Positions 23,350-46,745 of a DNA stretch of 64,000 nt are shown in pieces. The stretch is from Thunnus maccoyii. Its lineage: Eukaryota; Chordata; Actinopteri; Scombriformes; Scombridae. The stretch covers positions 6,411,151 to 6,475,150 of the forward strand of contig NC_056548.1 of assembly GCF_910596095.1 (NCBI RefSeq). The letters run 5' to 3'. The first letter of the stretch is position 1, and each line of letters starts with the position of its first letter. Both the position numbers and the translations under genes were made by a program. The notes below the pieces were generated by a model. It saw only the letters and a program-made list of their open reading frames with translations, searched no databases and had not been told where the DNA came from.

Positions 23350-23460
23350 TTATATTAAGGTTAGGGTTAGGGTTAGGCATGTAGTGGTTATGGTTAAGAT
23401 AAGGGGTCAGGTGTGAATTGAGGTTAGCTTAAGGTTAGGGTTAGGGTTTGGGTTAGGCTG
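23350..23460. repeat. TTAGGG-rich degenerate repeat
   Basis: Several GGTTAGGGTTAGGG runs separated by variants (GTTATGGTTAAG, GTTTGGGTTAGG). They are too short and impure for a true telomere; this type commonly accompanies (TG)n tracts in fish. Confidence 0.7.
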
Positions 23461-23775
23461 TCCACAATGAATGGAAGTCAATGCAATGTCCTAACAAGGA
23501 TAGCTGCGCAAACTTGAGTGTGCAAACTTGTGTGCATCCTTGTGCCAATTCCGCTGCAGTTAAGAAAACCACTACATATGACGAAGAGTAACGAAGAGTG
23601 TTTGTTTTTTGTTTTTTTACCTGGCTTGGAGTCATGTGGCGAGACATGGAGGGCAAATGAGGCAGGGACTCACTGTGGTGACGCACCCTCTTGAGCGTTC
23701 ACGTGCACGCACGCACTGTGGCACATACATAAAAGAGAACAAACAGCTGAACTCTTCCGGGGGCAGACGGCAAGA

Positions 23776-34080
<10,305 letters not shown>

Positions 34081-34466
34081 AACATTATTTTTTATTATGA
34101 CTGAGTCATTATTCACATTTATTTTGTTTATGTTTGTTTGTGAAAGAATCACTGGTTAAGAGTCACCAGAAGCCGGTTAGCTTAACTTCACACAAAGACT
34201 GGAAATAGCTTCATATCTACTGTATATATGTAAGAAGCACACGGCTGTTGCAGGCAATTATACATGTAATGACACAGTTTCCTCTGCTTTTTATTTTTCA
34301 CTGTCATAAAATCATCGGTCCAAGTTAATCATCGCTCTGTCTGTTCTTTATAACATATCAAATAGGTTTGAAGTGGAAATGATCAGCAAACAGAAACAAA
34401 CTTCTAACTTACTGAAGCACGTTGTTGTAAAATTGCTCTAATTTTACAGCACATACAAGTGTTCAA

Positions 34467-34472
34467 AATAAA
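34467..34472 (+). terminator. Candidate poly(A) signal of hhipl2
   Basis: AATAAA about 390 bases after the stop codon, followed by a GT-rich tract (34482-34503), which fits a downstream GU-rich element. Confidence 0.45.
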
Positions 34473-36229
34473 CATTAGAAAGTGTGTGTGTGTGTGTGTG
34501 TGTCTCAGAAGCCCTCTTTGATTTCACTCCGCACCACTGATCATAACTGAAACCACTTATCTGGTGACCCTTTGGAGGGGCCCGACCCCTAGGTTGGGAA
34601 CCACTGGACTGAACTAGCTAGCTGTATATAAAGTAGTTGAAACTAGCTCCACCTCCAACAGCTACAAGAGTAACATGCTGTTCTGACACTGATGCTTCAG
34701 TGTTAATAACCGAATGATGTCATATATAATAATATATCAGTCAGAGGACCAAACTACTACTTTTACTGCAATACTTTAACTACAGTTTGTTGCTAATACT
34801 GTCCCGACAACTGTTACAAGTTATGAATATTTCAACCGAGGCCTGTTTTAAAACCAGGGCTTAAGAGTGTTTTCTGTTTCTTTACACTCCTCTGGACAAC
34901 TAAAGTAATGTCGCCTTGGAAACTTCAGAGGCCCGTCCATATTCAAAGGGTCCCAAGTACTCATTAACCTCCACATCCAGCACCTCACCCACCCAAACTG
35001 CTACCTCTGCAGAATCAGTACAACAAAGAAATTACACTGATTGAACTGGATAAGAAGCATGAGAACCAGTTTAAGTGATGGTGAGTGTAGATTTGTAGGT
35101 AACTCTACTGTGTGTCCTTTGTATGATGTCATGTATGTTGAGGTTCTTCAAATCACAGGACCCCCTCAAAATTACAGACCTACAAACAGTAATTATGCAT
35201 TTGTGCTTAAACATCACCAGTTTAGATGACATAGTGGCGCTACACAGCTTTGCTTCCTGGACTTGTGACTGTTGTTTCAACAAAAAAATCCACTAATGTT
35301 TCCTCCAAAGTACCTATTTTGAGACAGTGAAAAGGCCCAACAGACATTTGGAAGAGGCTCTTTCCTGTTGTGCAACAGCTCCTATTAGCTCTGTTTGTTA
35401 TTAACTGTGGCTGCTCCGTTAGAGGGGCGACACTTTGAAGTGTAAGGACAACGGCACTTTTCAGCAGGGCACTTTCCTGACATGTGAGGTGACACACAAC
35501 ATGATGACCCCTTTTAAACGGGATATTTGCAGGTTTCAGTTTTCTGTCATTTTAGTGGAATTCCTTGCAATTAAGTTGACATGCGTTGAGTTGCCCAACA
35601 TGGAAATAAGTGAATGAATTCAAATGTTAGGAACATTTAGGTAAAAACATATGTTGCCTATGATATTTGCTTTTAACCACAGAATTGAAATATCAACTTT
35701 TGACTGTGTATCACATTATAGTATCATCTGAAATTGACTTTATAGTTTTCATAACATTATTATCTGACCAATCTTAAATAGTACCTCTTTATTATTTAAT
35801 AAGAGAGAGATCATTCTCAAATCTCAGCATCCAGCTTCTTGTGTCCACGGCAGAGGCACCAGCCTGTCTGTAGTGCCTTTAGGCAACTCTGTGAATGTTT
35901 AGTCCACTAAATCCACTGAACATTTCCTGAGAATCAACAACATGTTGCAGTTTGGCTGAGTAGCTGAGTGGCAAAATCCCACGTAATGCCACGTGGCCTT
36001 CACATTAGATTTCTTTTGACTGTTCTGGTTTTCTTCTACAGCCTGAAGTCATGTACTCAGGTGGGGTAGAGACTCTATATTTACTGGAGTGTGAACATTA
36101 CTACATTCTGTAGTACAAACTACTATGAAATGTAGCGTACTATATACTGTAAAGTATCATTAAGATAACAGAAGTCATCCTTCATAACACCAGATGAAAA
36201 GACTTTGATGCTTTAGTTCTTTTTCTGTG

Positions 36230-36480
36230 GTAGAAATCTATATTTTTATGAACCATGTTAGCAGTGCAGCTCCAGTGATGTTGGTCTGTTGGTCTGTCAT
36301 GAAACTTTGTACAGACATCCATGGCTACCAGAGGATGAATCCTGCAGACTTTGGTGATCTTCTAACAACGATGAGGTTAACATGTGTTGCAAACTATTGG
36401 ATGGATTACCATGAAATTTTGTACAGATATCTGTGGTGCTCAGAGGATGAATCCTGCTGACTTTGCATCCCAACACTTAG
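36230..36480. repeat. Interspersed repeat related to 2060-2335
   Basis: Contains two successive related blocks (ATGAAACTTTGTACAGACAT and ATGAAATTTTGTACAGATAT, each followed by CAGAGGATGAATCCTGC), so it is also internally duplicated with a period of about 110 bases. Confidence 0.6.
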
Positions 36481-38673
36481 TCATTCTCTATTACTCATGA
36501 GGAGCAGATGGTGGTGGCTGGCCCTATCAGATAAAAGATGCTCCACTTAAAGATGAAGCCAGAGTGCTTTTGCTTTAACATCAGACCTCTCTCAGCGTTG
36601 TGAGAAATGTAGCATCACCCCTTAACTTACTCTCAGTGTAGAGATGAAGAACTGTGCATGACCGCAAAACCTGTCTGTTTGGGTCTATTTTGATTCAGGA
36701 GTAAAAACTGCATGAAGAAATTATGGTTCAAACTGGCCTCACAAACCTGCTACACATTTTGTCATCATTAAACAGACTGTCAGGCTTTATTTGCTTGGTT
36801 AGAATTATTGTTTAAAACCAAATTTTAGATTATTTATTCCAAATAAGCTGCTCTCAATGCAGCCAATTGTCCTAGAAATCCAACACTGGTTGTTTAAAAC
36901 TGTAAATTTGACCGTTTTAATAAATATTTTACCCAAGTTTCAAACATTAATCTGTATGTAAATATCTTTATCCACTTTGCAGGCTCTTTAAAGTCCCCCT
37001 CCACTCAAAAATATTTTTTCTTCTTGTTCCTACAGTTGAATGTTTGAGCTTCACTGTGCAGAATGATGTATGTGCAGAGTTTGACACTAGAAAGCTGTTT
37101 TTACATTCATCTGCCGAAAGTGGAAAGTTTCTCTGCGCTCACTGAAAATCTGATTTTAAGGGGTCGGCCTACAAGCATCATTTGTGACATCACAACTAGT
37201 TTGGAGCCAATCCTGGTCCAGTATTCAACTTACACAAGTGTGATGTGGAAACTTGAAGCCTCCAGAGCACAAACACTGATGGACTTACCTTACGTGAAGT
37301 AGGAGACATCTTGTGTCCAGCAGTTAAACTTCTGAAATTAAATATATTTACATTTTTATAGATTCTGGAATATTTAATGAGGAAGAAGCAGTAGATGCCT
37401 TTTTTTTTTAGGATTTAACAGGGTAATTATAGGTTTTTTTGTATGTCATTGCTCTCTACGGGCCGTTCTGTGTAATTAATGTTGACTGTCACAGGTGCCA
37501 CAGATTATATAACTGTTGGCATTAGTGAAAGTTTGGGCAAAAGAGACCAAAATCTGTCAGTTCACATTACTGGTCAGGAATAATGATTTACACACTTTGA
37601 CTTCTTACCGGTCTGAGACAGTGGCAGAGGTGCACAGATTGCTCATTAACTGAAAGGTCACTTGTTTGATCTTTGTTTCCATCAGAAGATTGTGTTTGTC
37701 CAGTCAAAGTGTCACTGACCCACTGACCTGCTGCTCTATAGAAACAAATATCGAATACATGGCAACAAGGAATCTGGAAAATATTTACCCTGAGAGGTGA
37801 TACACAACAGGCTCAGTTCTCTAATTTCTTTAGGGATTTTACAGAAGCGTTTAGCCTTTATAGAACAGCATAAAAATTTACCAAAATACTCCTTATAGAA
37901 AAATTGTATTATACATGATGTTGAACTTAGCATTTAGAATTTTTAAATCCAAATTGTTGTGTTTTTTGCTGTTTTCTGAGTGTCATTTTGTCATCTGGGA
38001 ACTTCAATACTGCTGTTTTAAACAGGTATGGTCAGTCATTTTCATTCTTTTTGGTCTTCTCCTTTTTTTTTCAAATTACAAACGCATGCCTTCAGAGCAT
38101 AAGAGGGTCAGAGGGTTTATTTGAATGAATGGCAGATTATGCTAATACAAGAGGTTGCATATGCGCAGTTGTTTATCTGTCCTGATTGTTCCAGGAATAA
38201 TTACACATGCAAAGTATTACACTGCAAAGACTTCAGGCAGTTTCATTACTCCCTTTAATAGCATTATTTTCTTTTAGGATTTAATAACTAGTGAACTTAG
38301 ACAGTGTGCAGTTGTTAGAAATATGTTTAATTCAGGCACCATTGGTGTTAACAACATCTGAGCAGCCCAGTGGAATATATTCATACAATCCATTATATGA
38401 AAGTTACTGTCATATGTTTAACTGAATGTTATCTCAGTGGATTGGTCTCTCTGAATCACAGCCCTGTTTCAAAAACATCTTTTCTTGTTACGTATATTTG
38501 TGCTTTTTACTATTTTAGTGTTAGATTCGTCATTATTTATGTATACTACATATATTTAAGTGCTTTCTTTAGTATGGTGTAGTGATTATACAACAATAGT
38601 GCTAATAACAAAGCCCTCTTCCTCTTTCAAAAACATGAGTTCATGTTTCTCCGTCTCTCTCTGACTCCTTCTA

Positions 38674-41600
38674 TCAACGGCTGATCTTGTACACCACATC
38701 ACCGACCTGCAGGATCCCCGTCTTCTTCACGGTGTGCAGCTGCCCAAACAACGGAGACGACTTGTAGATGTGCTTCTCAGACGGTTTGCAGAGCCGATAG
38801 CTATGAAAGAATCGTCATCGGAATGAGCTCAAAGGCATTTAGGTGTAACATCAGACAGGAAAAAGGCTGCTATGAGGTTACATACAACACCCTGTACATG
38901 TACATACTTTAGAGGATTAGATTAGACTAGATTTACTCCAGCGAATAAGAAAAGTTTCCATTTGGTTCAGTTTTGACTGACCAAACACGGATCAACAGGA
39001 TAGAAACTATATTTACATACACAAAACATAAAGGAAACTGTAGTTATAGATAAACGAAGAACTCTCATAAATGCAAGTATAATTCTAGATACATATATTT
39101 AAAAAATATTACATTAAAACTACAGAAGAATCTATTAAAAACGTTCATGTTAAATCATTTTTAACATCAGTGTTCACAGAACCAGCCCAACTGTCATACA
39201 AGTATCCCAATTTTCAGCTTTATGTTGGAGAGCGATTTTTTGTCTGTCGAATTTAAGTATGCATGCAATAGGTTTTTTTAGTCTTAAATGGGAAATAACA
39301 CACACAAAAGCAGCTTTAGCCTGCACCTAGACAACACACATACCAGTATTAAACATTATTAGGTTTGTCTTGTGTTGCTGGGAAGGACTTTGGCCACTCA
39401 GAGCTTCTCTGAGAAGTTCTATGGCTGAATTCAAATGCAAGATGAAAAGTGAGGTGTTCAGAAAATCATGCACTCGGTCTTGTTTTGTTAATAGGCTGTA
39501 ACTTTAGGGGATGATGTTACATTTAACAGTTCACTTCCATGAACAGATGGAAGATTCAATAAGGTTTTTATCGCAGAGCTAACACTTTCAAGCTGAATAT
39601 AATTTAAAGAAAAGCCCGGTTATAATGAACTGAAATAATATTTGCTTTTGTCAGTCATCAGTCCTCTGTCGTTGTGTGTGGAGCGGCGGCTCTGTCAATC
39701 TCTTCTTCTTCTTGTTAAAGTTGTAGCAGACTGGACAAAGCAGCACCATCACTGTCTATACTAAAAACAAACCAATCTAGCAACTACCAAAATGTAAAAT
39801 ATCAACCTTCTCTAAACAATATTTAGTTAAATTTTTACCTTTTCAGTGTTTCCAGAGGCTCTTTTCTGTTGATTATGCCAGTTTCAGGGTCAACTGTGGT
39901 GAAAATGCATCTGGCAAGAACACAAGTTGCAGTTTAGTGTTGATTGTACTGAAACATCCGAACGTGAAGTGCAAACTGTGTAAATCATACACCTCTGCAG
40001 TGAGACAAACGGATGCATTTCTAACATGTTAACATCAAATAGATAAAAGAAGAAGAAATAAATAGATATATATAATTTCCCAGGAGTAAAAACCCCTGGC
40101 TGTGATGGCAGTGCAGCTTTGGATTCACTGTGTTTTGGGTAAATGAAGTGATTCTGTGTGAAGCATCATCTGTGTTACCTTCCACACGACATTACACGCT
40201 GCAGTCTCACGCTGCCAATCTGGAGCTCTTCCCATGAATCCTGAAAAAGCAAAGCATTTGGTTGTTGAGTTGGAGATAAAATTAGTCCACGCTGCTCACA
40301 CTAAAAAGGGCGAAGTATTAGTCAGCCGTAAAAGACCATGATCATTTGTTCAGACGGGAGAGAAAAACAAAACAAAGCCTCACGGGCTGCGTGTGTAGAG
40401 ACACATAAGAACTGTTATTTTTTTACACATTTTGAGCTTCTCATCTGATCTTTTCATGCCAGTTTGTCACGTTTTTTCTTTGTTAGGGCCACAAAGAAAA
40501 GATCAGGTGCTTTATCTCAAGTTGAAAAATATATAAAAACATCTTGCGGCCGTGCAGAGGAGTCAAAGCTGAGTCACGTACCTCATCAAAAGCTTCACAG
40601 TCACTTATGACAATGTTTGGGCGGAAACGCTCCACTGTAACATCTTTCTCTAACTTGCTGCTGAGATTCTTGACAGAAGCCTCGGACAGCAGCATCACAG
40701 GTCCGACATCTGGGTAGGCCACCTGCTGGATAGACGGGAAACCCAACAAGTACAATCTCAAATGGAAATCTCCTGAATGTAACAGGTTGTTTCTGGTAAC
40801 ACTTTAAAGTTAGCCATAAATGACACATCAGTTGTTGTTTTATTCACAAAAATGTAATGGGTAGATTTCAATTAGGAAGAATTAAGGTAGGACGGGGTCA
40901 GCTGTGACTCAGGAGGAAGAGGAAGTTTTCCGCTAATCAGAAGGTCGGTGGTTCGATCCCTGGCTCCTCCAGTCCACATGTTGAAGTGTCCTTTGGAAAG
41001 ACACTGAACCCCAAATTGCTCCTGCAGGCTGTGTCATCGCTGTGTGTGAGTGTGTGTGTGTGAATGAGCGTTAAAACTCCTGATGAGCAGGTTGGCACCT
41101 TGCATGGCAGCCTCTGTCATCAGTGTGTGAATGTGTGTGTGAATATGTGTGTGAATGGGTGAATGCTGGCATGTACTGTAAAGCGCTTTGAGTGGTTGAA
41201 AGACTAGAAGAGCACAAAATAAAGCATCCCATTTACCATTTACTGTGGTAATTTAACTTGAAAAATGCATAGATTTGTGTTGTGAATAAAAAGCAACACA
41301 CACACACACACACACACACACACTCCTGCAAAAAGTCCACTTTACCTCATATTGTGGGAAAAGAGGCTCGATCTCCGTCGGCCTCCTGGGCTTCATCTGG
41401 TGCTCAAAGTGCACCAAGCGAAACGTCTTCTCTGCCCCCAGATAACGAGTGAGCCAGCGAGACGCCTCGTCACCGCAGTCCCGGCCCTGAATGTCAGCGC
41501 CAAACACTCTGCAGCACAAAAACAACAAGAAGCATTTATACAAGTCTGAAAAAAAGAGCTGGAACAAATGATGCAAAAGACAGATTAACAGTGTGCACAC

Positions 41601-44271
41601 CTACATTTGAAACAAGTGTTATCAACATTATCTATCCATTATGGTCCTGTTTTGGAAGTAATATGGAACACCAAGTTTGTAGTTGACAAAATGAGCAGAT
41701 CTACTGTCTGTATCTCTTTATTAATTTTAAAGATGACTGATTATCGTCAGGTAATGATGATATTTTATAAACAAACTCCTGATGCCATCGGTTAAATCTT
41801 TAATGAAGCTGCAGCCAAGAAGATAATTAAACTGCATCAACAAGTCAAATAAACAAACATCCAATTAGAGAAGATTGCGGTGCCAAAATTAAAGCCTGAT
41901 GTCGACCTGCAGTCGATGACGGGGTTGTCGGGCTGTTTGACAGGAAACCGCAGCTCTTCCATGTTGGGGCCGTTCAGACAAACTTGAACTCCCTCGCAGG
42001 TCAGAGACACCAACACCAGACGAGGCTCCTGTCTGCCTGTCACCATGTGACCGTCGTCTGTGACCACCAGCCAGTGTCTGCAATCAAAAACAAACACAAC
42101 TGTGGATTTCCCTCATTTGCATCATTTGGCATCCCTGGCTGAATTCCTGTATCCAGCCTCCAGATGTACACATTGAGCTTTCACAAACTCAAGGCAAAGT
42201 CACCGGAAAAGGGTGTAAAAAGAAAAACAGAAGGGACTGGTGACATCACATGTTGGCATGCATACAGTGGCGGTGCTGCTGACTCATGCAGAAATCCCAG
42301 ATTTACATCATTTTTGTATTTTACCTGATTTACCCATGTTCCATGTGTTATCACTGTTGGCACAATTGAATAAACTGGGAAATTCCCTTTGAAAAGCCTC
42401 CAAGGTTGTAGACCTTGTCTTGATGAAAGCCTCCACCAAAGTTCACAAACAAGCGTAATCAGGACAAACAGAGATGGAAAATGACCTTCCAAAAACAAAT
42501 TCAACAGATAGTGATCATAATCTAAACAAAGGCAGGCGTATGTTGCTTTTATTTGTACTACTTTGTGTCCCTAATGGTGAAATAAACTAGATGTCTACTT
42601 GGAGAGAAGTAAAATGGACCTCAACCAGCCAGACAGTCTAGTCAGAGCAAATCCAGTTATACTGTGTAGCTGAGTCTAATTACTGTCAGGTAAATGGACC
42701 ATATCTATTTACTTAGTAGAAGGGATGCAAAATTATGGAGGTCCGTTTCTGGGAAAATCCAGGTTAAGAAAAATAATGAAAATGCTCATTGTAAATGTTC
42801 ATAGTAAACTATGAGATATTAAGTCAAAATTATGAGATACTGACACTTTTTAAAAACTTTTTAAGCCAGAATTATGGGATAGTAAGTCCATATTATGAGA
42901 TAAGTCAACATTTTTACTTGTTTTCCTCTTACTATAGTAATTTAGTCTCATTGTTTTGCCTCACCAAGTCAAAAATAATCTCTCAGTTTTTAGTATTTTT
43001 CATTTATTTCTTAAAGGACGGGTTCACAATTTTTCAAAGTCTGTCAAAAACAACAATCAGGAGCCCAAATTAACATTGAAACAGATTTTTCTTGCCATAA
43101 TTATCCCCTCTGTTCATACTGACCATTAGAAGATCCCTTCATAATGTACTTACAAAGTAAGTGATGGAGGACAAAATCCACAGTCCTCCTTCTGTGCAAA
43201 AATGTATTTAAAAGTTTATCTGAAGCTAATATGTAGCTTCAGCGTCCAAATGAATCAAATCCCTCTTTTTGTTACTATACTTCCACCGCAGCTCAACAGA
43301 GAAACACTGTCCGAGAACACACAAAGAGGGAATTTGATCCTAAAAAAAGACTGTAAATGTGGCAGATATCCACTTGATATGACTAACTCAGACTGCTGAA
43401 ACGTCATATAAGCATCAGATCAACTTATAAATGCATTTTTACACAAAATGACAGTGGACACACTGTGGATTTTGGCTCCCATCACTTACACTAAACTCAC
43501 ATTTGAAGGGGATCTTTTAACAGCCAGTATGAAGAGGAGGAATGATTACAACAAGGAAAACCTCTTTGAGTGTTTATATGGACACCTGACTGTTGTTTTA
43601 AGATAGACATGAAAAACTGTGAACACTTCCTTTAATGTTTTCTCCGTCTCCTGGCAGAAATGGGTGAAGAGGAGCAATTTATCTAATTTCTTTTAGGAAT
43701 TTCAAAGGAAAACTTGTTTCATAGTTTCTAGAATATTTGTTAAACTGAGCATAAGATGCAATGTCTACATTTAAGCTCTGTTGGTGTAAACTTGTTAATA
43801 CTATATTAATCTAACAGCAGCAATTTGAGCTTATTAAAGACATTATATTACCCAAGCTAACAGTCTCGGTAATGAATAGTGTTGACAGGTCATGTTTGTG
43901 TGACCATTTTGTAACAGTGTAAGTTACAGTTGACTCTTGTGTTTAGTCCAATCAGGTCAGTCAGTAGGTGATAAGTGACACTCTGAACATTATAAACTCA
44001 CAGCTTTCTGCAGCACTCACCGATCCTGCAGCTCTCCAAACTTCAAACCGATTTTCTGGCATTCTGCGAGAGCCACAGACACCGCTTTGCCAGACTTCAG
44101 AGGGTGAATGAGGATCTGCGACACTACGCCTACACGAACAACTTTTTCTGGCTTTCGCAAGTATTTATATCCAAGACCGAGTCCCAGAACAGCAACGCCA
44201 GCTCCGCCGATCAGAAGAGCGGCTTTCTTATTCTGGGCCAACGTGTTCACAGCCAGCTCCCTCAGGTCCAT
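38674..44271 (-). CDS. mtarc1: Mitochondrial amidoxime-reducing component (mARC), complete
   Basis: Outer-mitochondrial-membrane molybdenum enzyme that reduces N-hydroxylated substrates together with cytochrome b5 and its reductase. Seven coding exons on the minus strand: 44021-44271, 41907-42077, 41346-41508, 40582-40722, 40179-40240, 39839-39910, 38674-38800 (stop TGA), 328 residues against about 337 in human. Residues about 17-38 are a Gly/Ala/Leu-rich membrane anchor ([18 protein letters not shown]), followed by the MOSC N-terminal beta-barrel ([10 protein letters not shown]) and the MOSC domain. The cysteine expected to ligate molybdenum is in [14 protein letters not shown] (Cys264 by my count). 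The C-terminus ([14 protein letters not shown]) is the usual one. Mammals have two paralogues; I call this mtarc1-like because fish and mammalian copies cannot be sorted by eye. Intron 3 carries a SINE. Confidence 0.92.
40894..41237 (+). mobile_element. tRNA-derived SINE in mtarc1 intron 3
   Basis: The head resembles a tRNA: an A-box-like TGTGACTCAGGAGG and a B box GGTTCGATCCC at 40950-40960 set the orientation. The body has GACACTGAACCCCAAATTGC, and the tail CTGTAAAGCGCTTTGAGTGG is typical of a widespread fish SINE. It lies antisense to mtarc1, with GT-rich interruptions at 41041-41150. Confidence 0.75.
41296..41323. repeat. (CA)n microsatellite
   Basis: About 14 CA units just downstream of the mtarc1 exon 3 donor. 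Confidence 0.9.
43011..43635. repeat. Foldback element, family A copy 3
   Basis: Full-length copy (about 625 bases) in mtarc1 intron 1. Opens TTAAAGGACGGGTTCACA and closes TGTGAACACTTCCTTTAA, with both inner arms present. Confidence 0.85.
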
Positions 44272-44397
44272 TTTGCAGCCTCGCAGACTTTCTTGGACAT
44301 TGGACTTTTGTTAAAGAGACAGGAACTTCCATGCGTTACGCTCACTGCTGCTTGCTTGATGTCCATCCCAATTGAGTATGGTCCAGTTACGGCCTGT

Positions 44398-44410
44398 AGA
44401 CCAGGGGGCG
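44398..44410 (+). promoter_or_regulatory. CTCF-like GC-rich motif near mtarc1 promoter
   Basis: AGACCAGGGGGCG matches the CTCF core at 11 of 13 positions and is followed by GCGG and a G9-10 run. It lies about 130 bases upstream of the mtarc1 ATG. Other GC-box proteins could equally bind. Confidence 0.3.
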
Positions 44411-46084
44411 CGGCTTGGGGGGGGGGCAACAACGTGAGGAACGTCCAGTTAAACCCTCGGTTGTAATACTAACTCTGACCACAACGTAGGTTGCAATGGT
44501 AGGATGGCGCTGTCCGTATATCCGCTCGTTGACTCCGCGGGAAATGAAGACTGCAGAAGTAGCGATGTTTATGACTAACTTCGCTGAAAATCTTAACCAA
44601 AATTTGTTATATTCGTGTTTTTTTATGTTCGTGTTGAATGAAACTCGCAAGACTTTTCTTTATTCGAGCTGATATTCATCTGCTGGTCTTTCAGTAAGTT
44701 TGTTCCTGACATTTATTCAGCTCTTTCTCAGCTGTGAAACCGGAAGAATGTAAAGGTGCAATGTATGTGTTAGTGTTTCCTTATAGTTCTTAAAGGTGCA
44801 GTGTGTAGAATTTAGTGGCATCTAGCGGAACTGACTTGGCAGAAATTTTGTTTAATATTCATAAGTATGTATTAATTAGCGCATAATTTCCTGAAAAAAA
44901 GAGTTGTTGTTTTCTCCTTATAGTTTGTAAATAAGTAGTAATAATAAGTATAAATATTTCCCTTGGAAAGCGGAAACTAGCAAGCTAGGTTAAGTATCTT
45001 GCAAATGTTAGTGTGTATTCCCACTAATTTTTACATATCTGGTTCATGTTCTTTCAACTCCTCAGTCTTTGGCAGCTCCCACACAATCAGTGTTGTGGTT
45101 ATTCCACTTTATAGAAAGGAGAGAATCAAGTTAGTGGTGGCTGTTTCTCTTTTATAGTCCAATTATGTAAAAAATGTCCACTGTCAAAGAAAAAAGCAAT
45201 GGCTAACAATGTCATGTCCCCAGCTGGTTAAATACTTGTATGTCAATTCAAACTGATGTAAAATTACTAACCATTTTTGGTGTCCACATAAACAGATATT
45301 GGACCAGTCAAATTACATTACCAACAAAAAAACAAAAATTTAAGGCCCTGGAGAACATCACTGTTGTAGCTAAAGGGGGCTGTCCCTAAAAATAAATTAA
45401 ACATAGATTTCATCTATTTGGTTATTACAATTTAAACAAAAAAAAGGACACAAGTCATAACAAACATCAACCATATACATGCTGATTTCTAAGAAATTAT
45501 TTATTTTCATTTTAGTTCTACTTTAACTTTTGCAAGCACGTGTGCACCATGGAACCCCAAAACTGACAAAAGGTAGTAAAATGTTATCAGACCTACGATA
45601 CATCAATAAATAATACTGTTAATTAAATAATGGAAATAGGGGTCATTCAACACTTGTTTCCTGTCATCTTTCTACTGTTGCTAACTACCAAATGCATAAA
45701 ATGCCCCCCAAAATATAAAAAGCTATATAAAAAAAAGAAAAATTGAAGCGGAGTGTTAAAAAAAAAAGCATTATACTTTTTCTTTAATCTCAAATCAGGT
45801 GGTTTAAAAACTGATAATTATATTATTATGCTTATTATTAATATGATATTCTTCTATTTACTTATTTATTTATTTATTTTCCTCATGCTTATATATTAAT
45901 GACATGGGTGGGTTCATGTATGTCCAGAGTGGTGATTGATCCATTGATTTTGACTTGTGTGATAAACTTTTACTACATTTTGTCAGTTTCTGGGCTCCAC
46001 AGTACACAGCAACAGTTTAAAAACATATGACAGTATAATCACATAATGAAAAAAGGTGCAAATGTAGAAAATAATAATTATACA

Positions 46085-46435
46085 ATTGGGCTGCAAATAA
46101 TTAATTACAATTTTCATTATAAATTAATATTTAAATTATTTTCTCAATTAATCTTTGAATTTATGTCAAAAAATATTTTAAAGAAATTGTGAAAGAAAAA
46201 AGCATCACAATTTCTCAGAGCAGAACAGTCAAAAAACAACTGAAATATCAAATATGACAAAGAAAAGCAGCAAGTCCTCACATTTGACAAGCCAGAAACT
46301 GCAAATGTTTGGCATTTTTGCTTGAAAAAAAAAAAGACAAACAACAATTAATCCATTGATATTTTTTGTGTTAGTTAATGTTAATTCATTTCGATTGACT
46401 GATTAATGAATCAACAAATTGCTACAGCTCTAAAG
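46085..46435. repeat. MITE family B copy 4
   Basis: Starts GGGCTGCAAATAATTAATTA, ends GCTACAGCTCTAAA, and carries AGCAAGTCCTCACATTTGAC. Confidence 0.75.
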
Positions 46436-46675
46436 ATAAAATCGTGTAACTTCAGGATTTCGGTGTATAGTGCCTCTGAACCTCTGAATGTGGTAGAGTG
46501 CATCCCAAATAAACATTTTTAATAGGACTTTCTACTGGGAAGAAATATGTACATTTATCCCAAAATAACAAAACAAAAACAGAGGAACTCAAACAGAGTT
46601 AACATTTTCAGTTCATTGTTGGAACCTACGTAGCTACTTAGGTTACATATGCATTACATGACATTATTTTACATT

Positions 46676-46745
46676 ACATTCATTTAGCCGACGCTTCTAT
46701 CCAAAGCGACTTACAATAAGTGCATTCCATGAAGTGCATCCTTTT
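46676..46745. repeat. Short fish repeat (TTTAGCCGACGCTTCTATCC type)
   Basis: TTTAGCCGACGCTTCTATCC followed by AAAGCGACTTACAATAAG is a phrase found very often in teleost DNA. A related inverted copy is at 51608-51660 (GTCGCTTTGGATAAAAGCAT). Confidence 0.65.

Larger units (their letters stand above)
21553..23775. promoter_or_regulatory. Shared dcaf10-hhipl2 divergent upstream region
   Basis: GC-rich, CpG-containing DNA from about 21200 to 21780 covers dcaf10 exon 1 and its upstream side, as expected for a housekeeping CpG promoter; CCGCCATGG (minus strand, about 21667-21675) resembles a YY1 site. The middle is AT-rich with no gene seen. 22146-22158 (-) is a CTCF-like motif with one mismatch. 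A long (TG)n tract and TTAGGG-like repeats (23111-23460) precede hhipl2. ACATAAAAGA at 23726-23735 is a weak TATA-like box about 45 bases before the hhipl2 ATG. Confidence 0.5.
34081..38673. other. hhipl2-mtarc1 convergent intergenic region
   Basis: No coding exon recognised. It should contain both 3' UTRs: AATAAA at 34467-34472 lies about 390 bases past the hhipl2 stop, and TTTATT at 38116-38121 (AATAAA on minus) lies about 550 bases past the mtarc1 stop. It also holds a (TG)n tract (34482-34503), a piece of foldback family D (34170-34240), a repeat related to 2060-2335 (36230-36480), and a probable repeat around 36985-37330. The rest shows nothing I can name. Confidence 0.55.

Noticed and set aside
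23350-23460. Telomere or chromosome-fusion scar
   Set aside because: The TTAGGG units are few, interrupted, in one orientation and mixed with variants typical of dispersed fish minisatellites.
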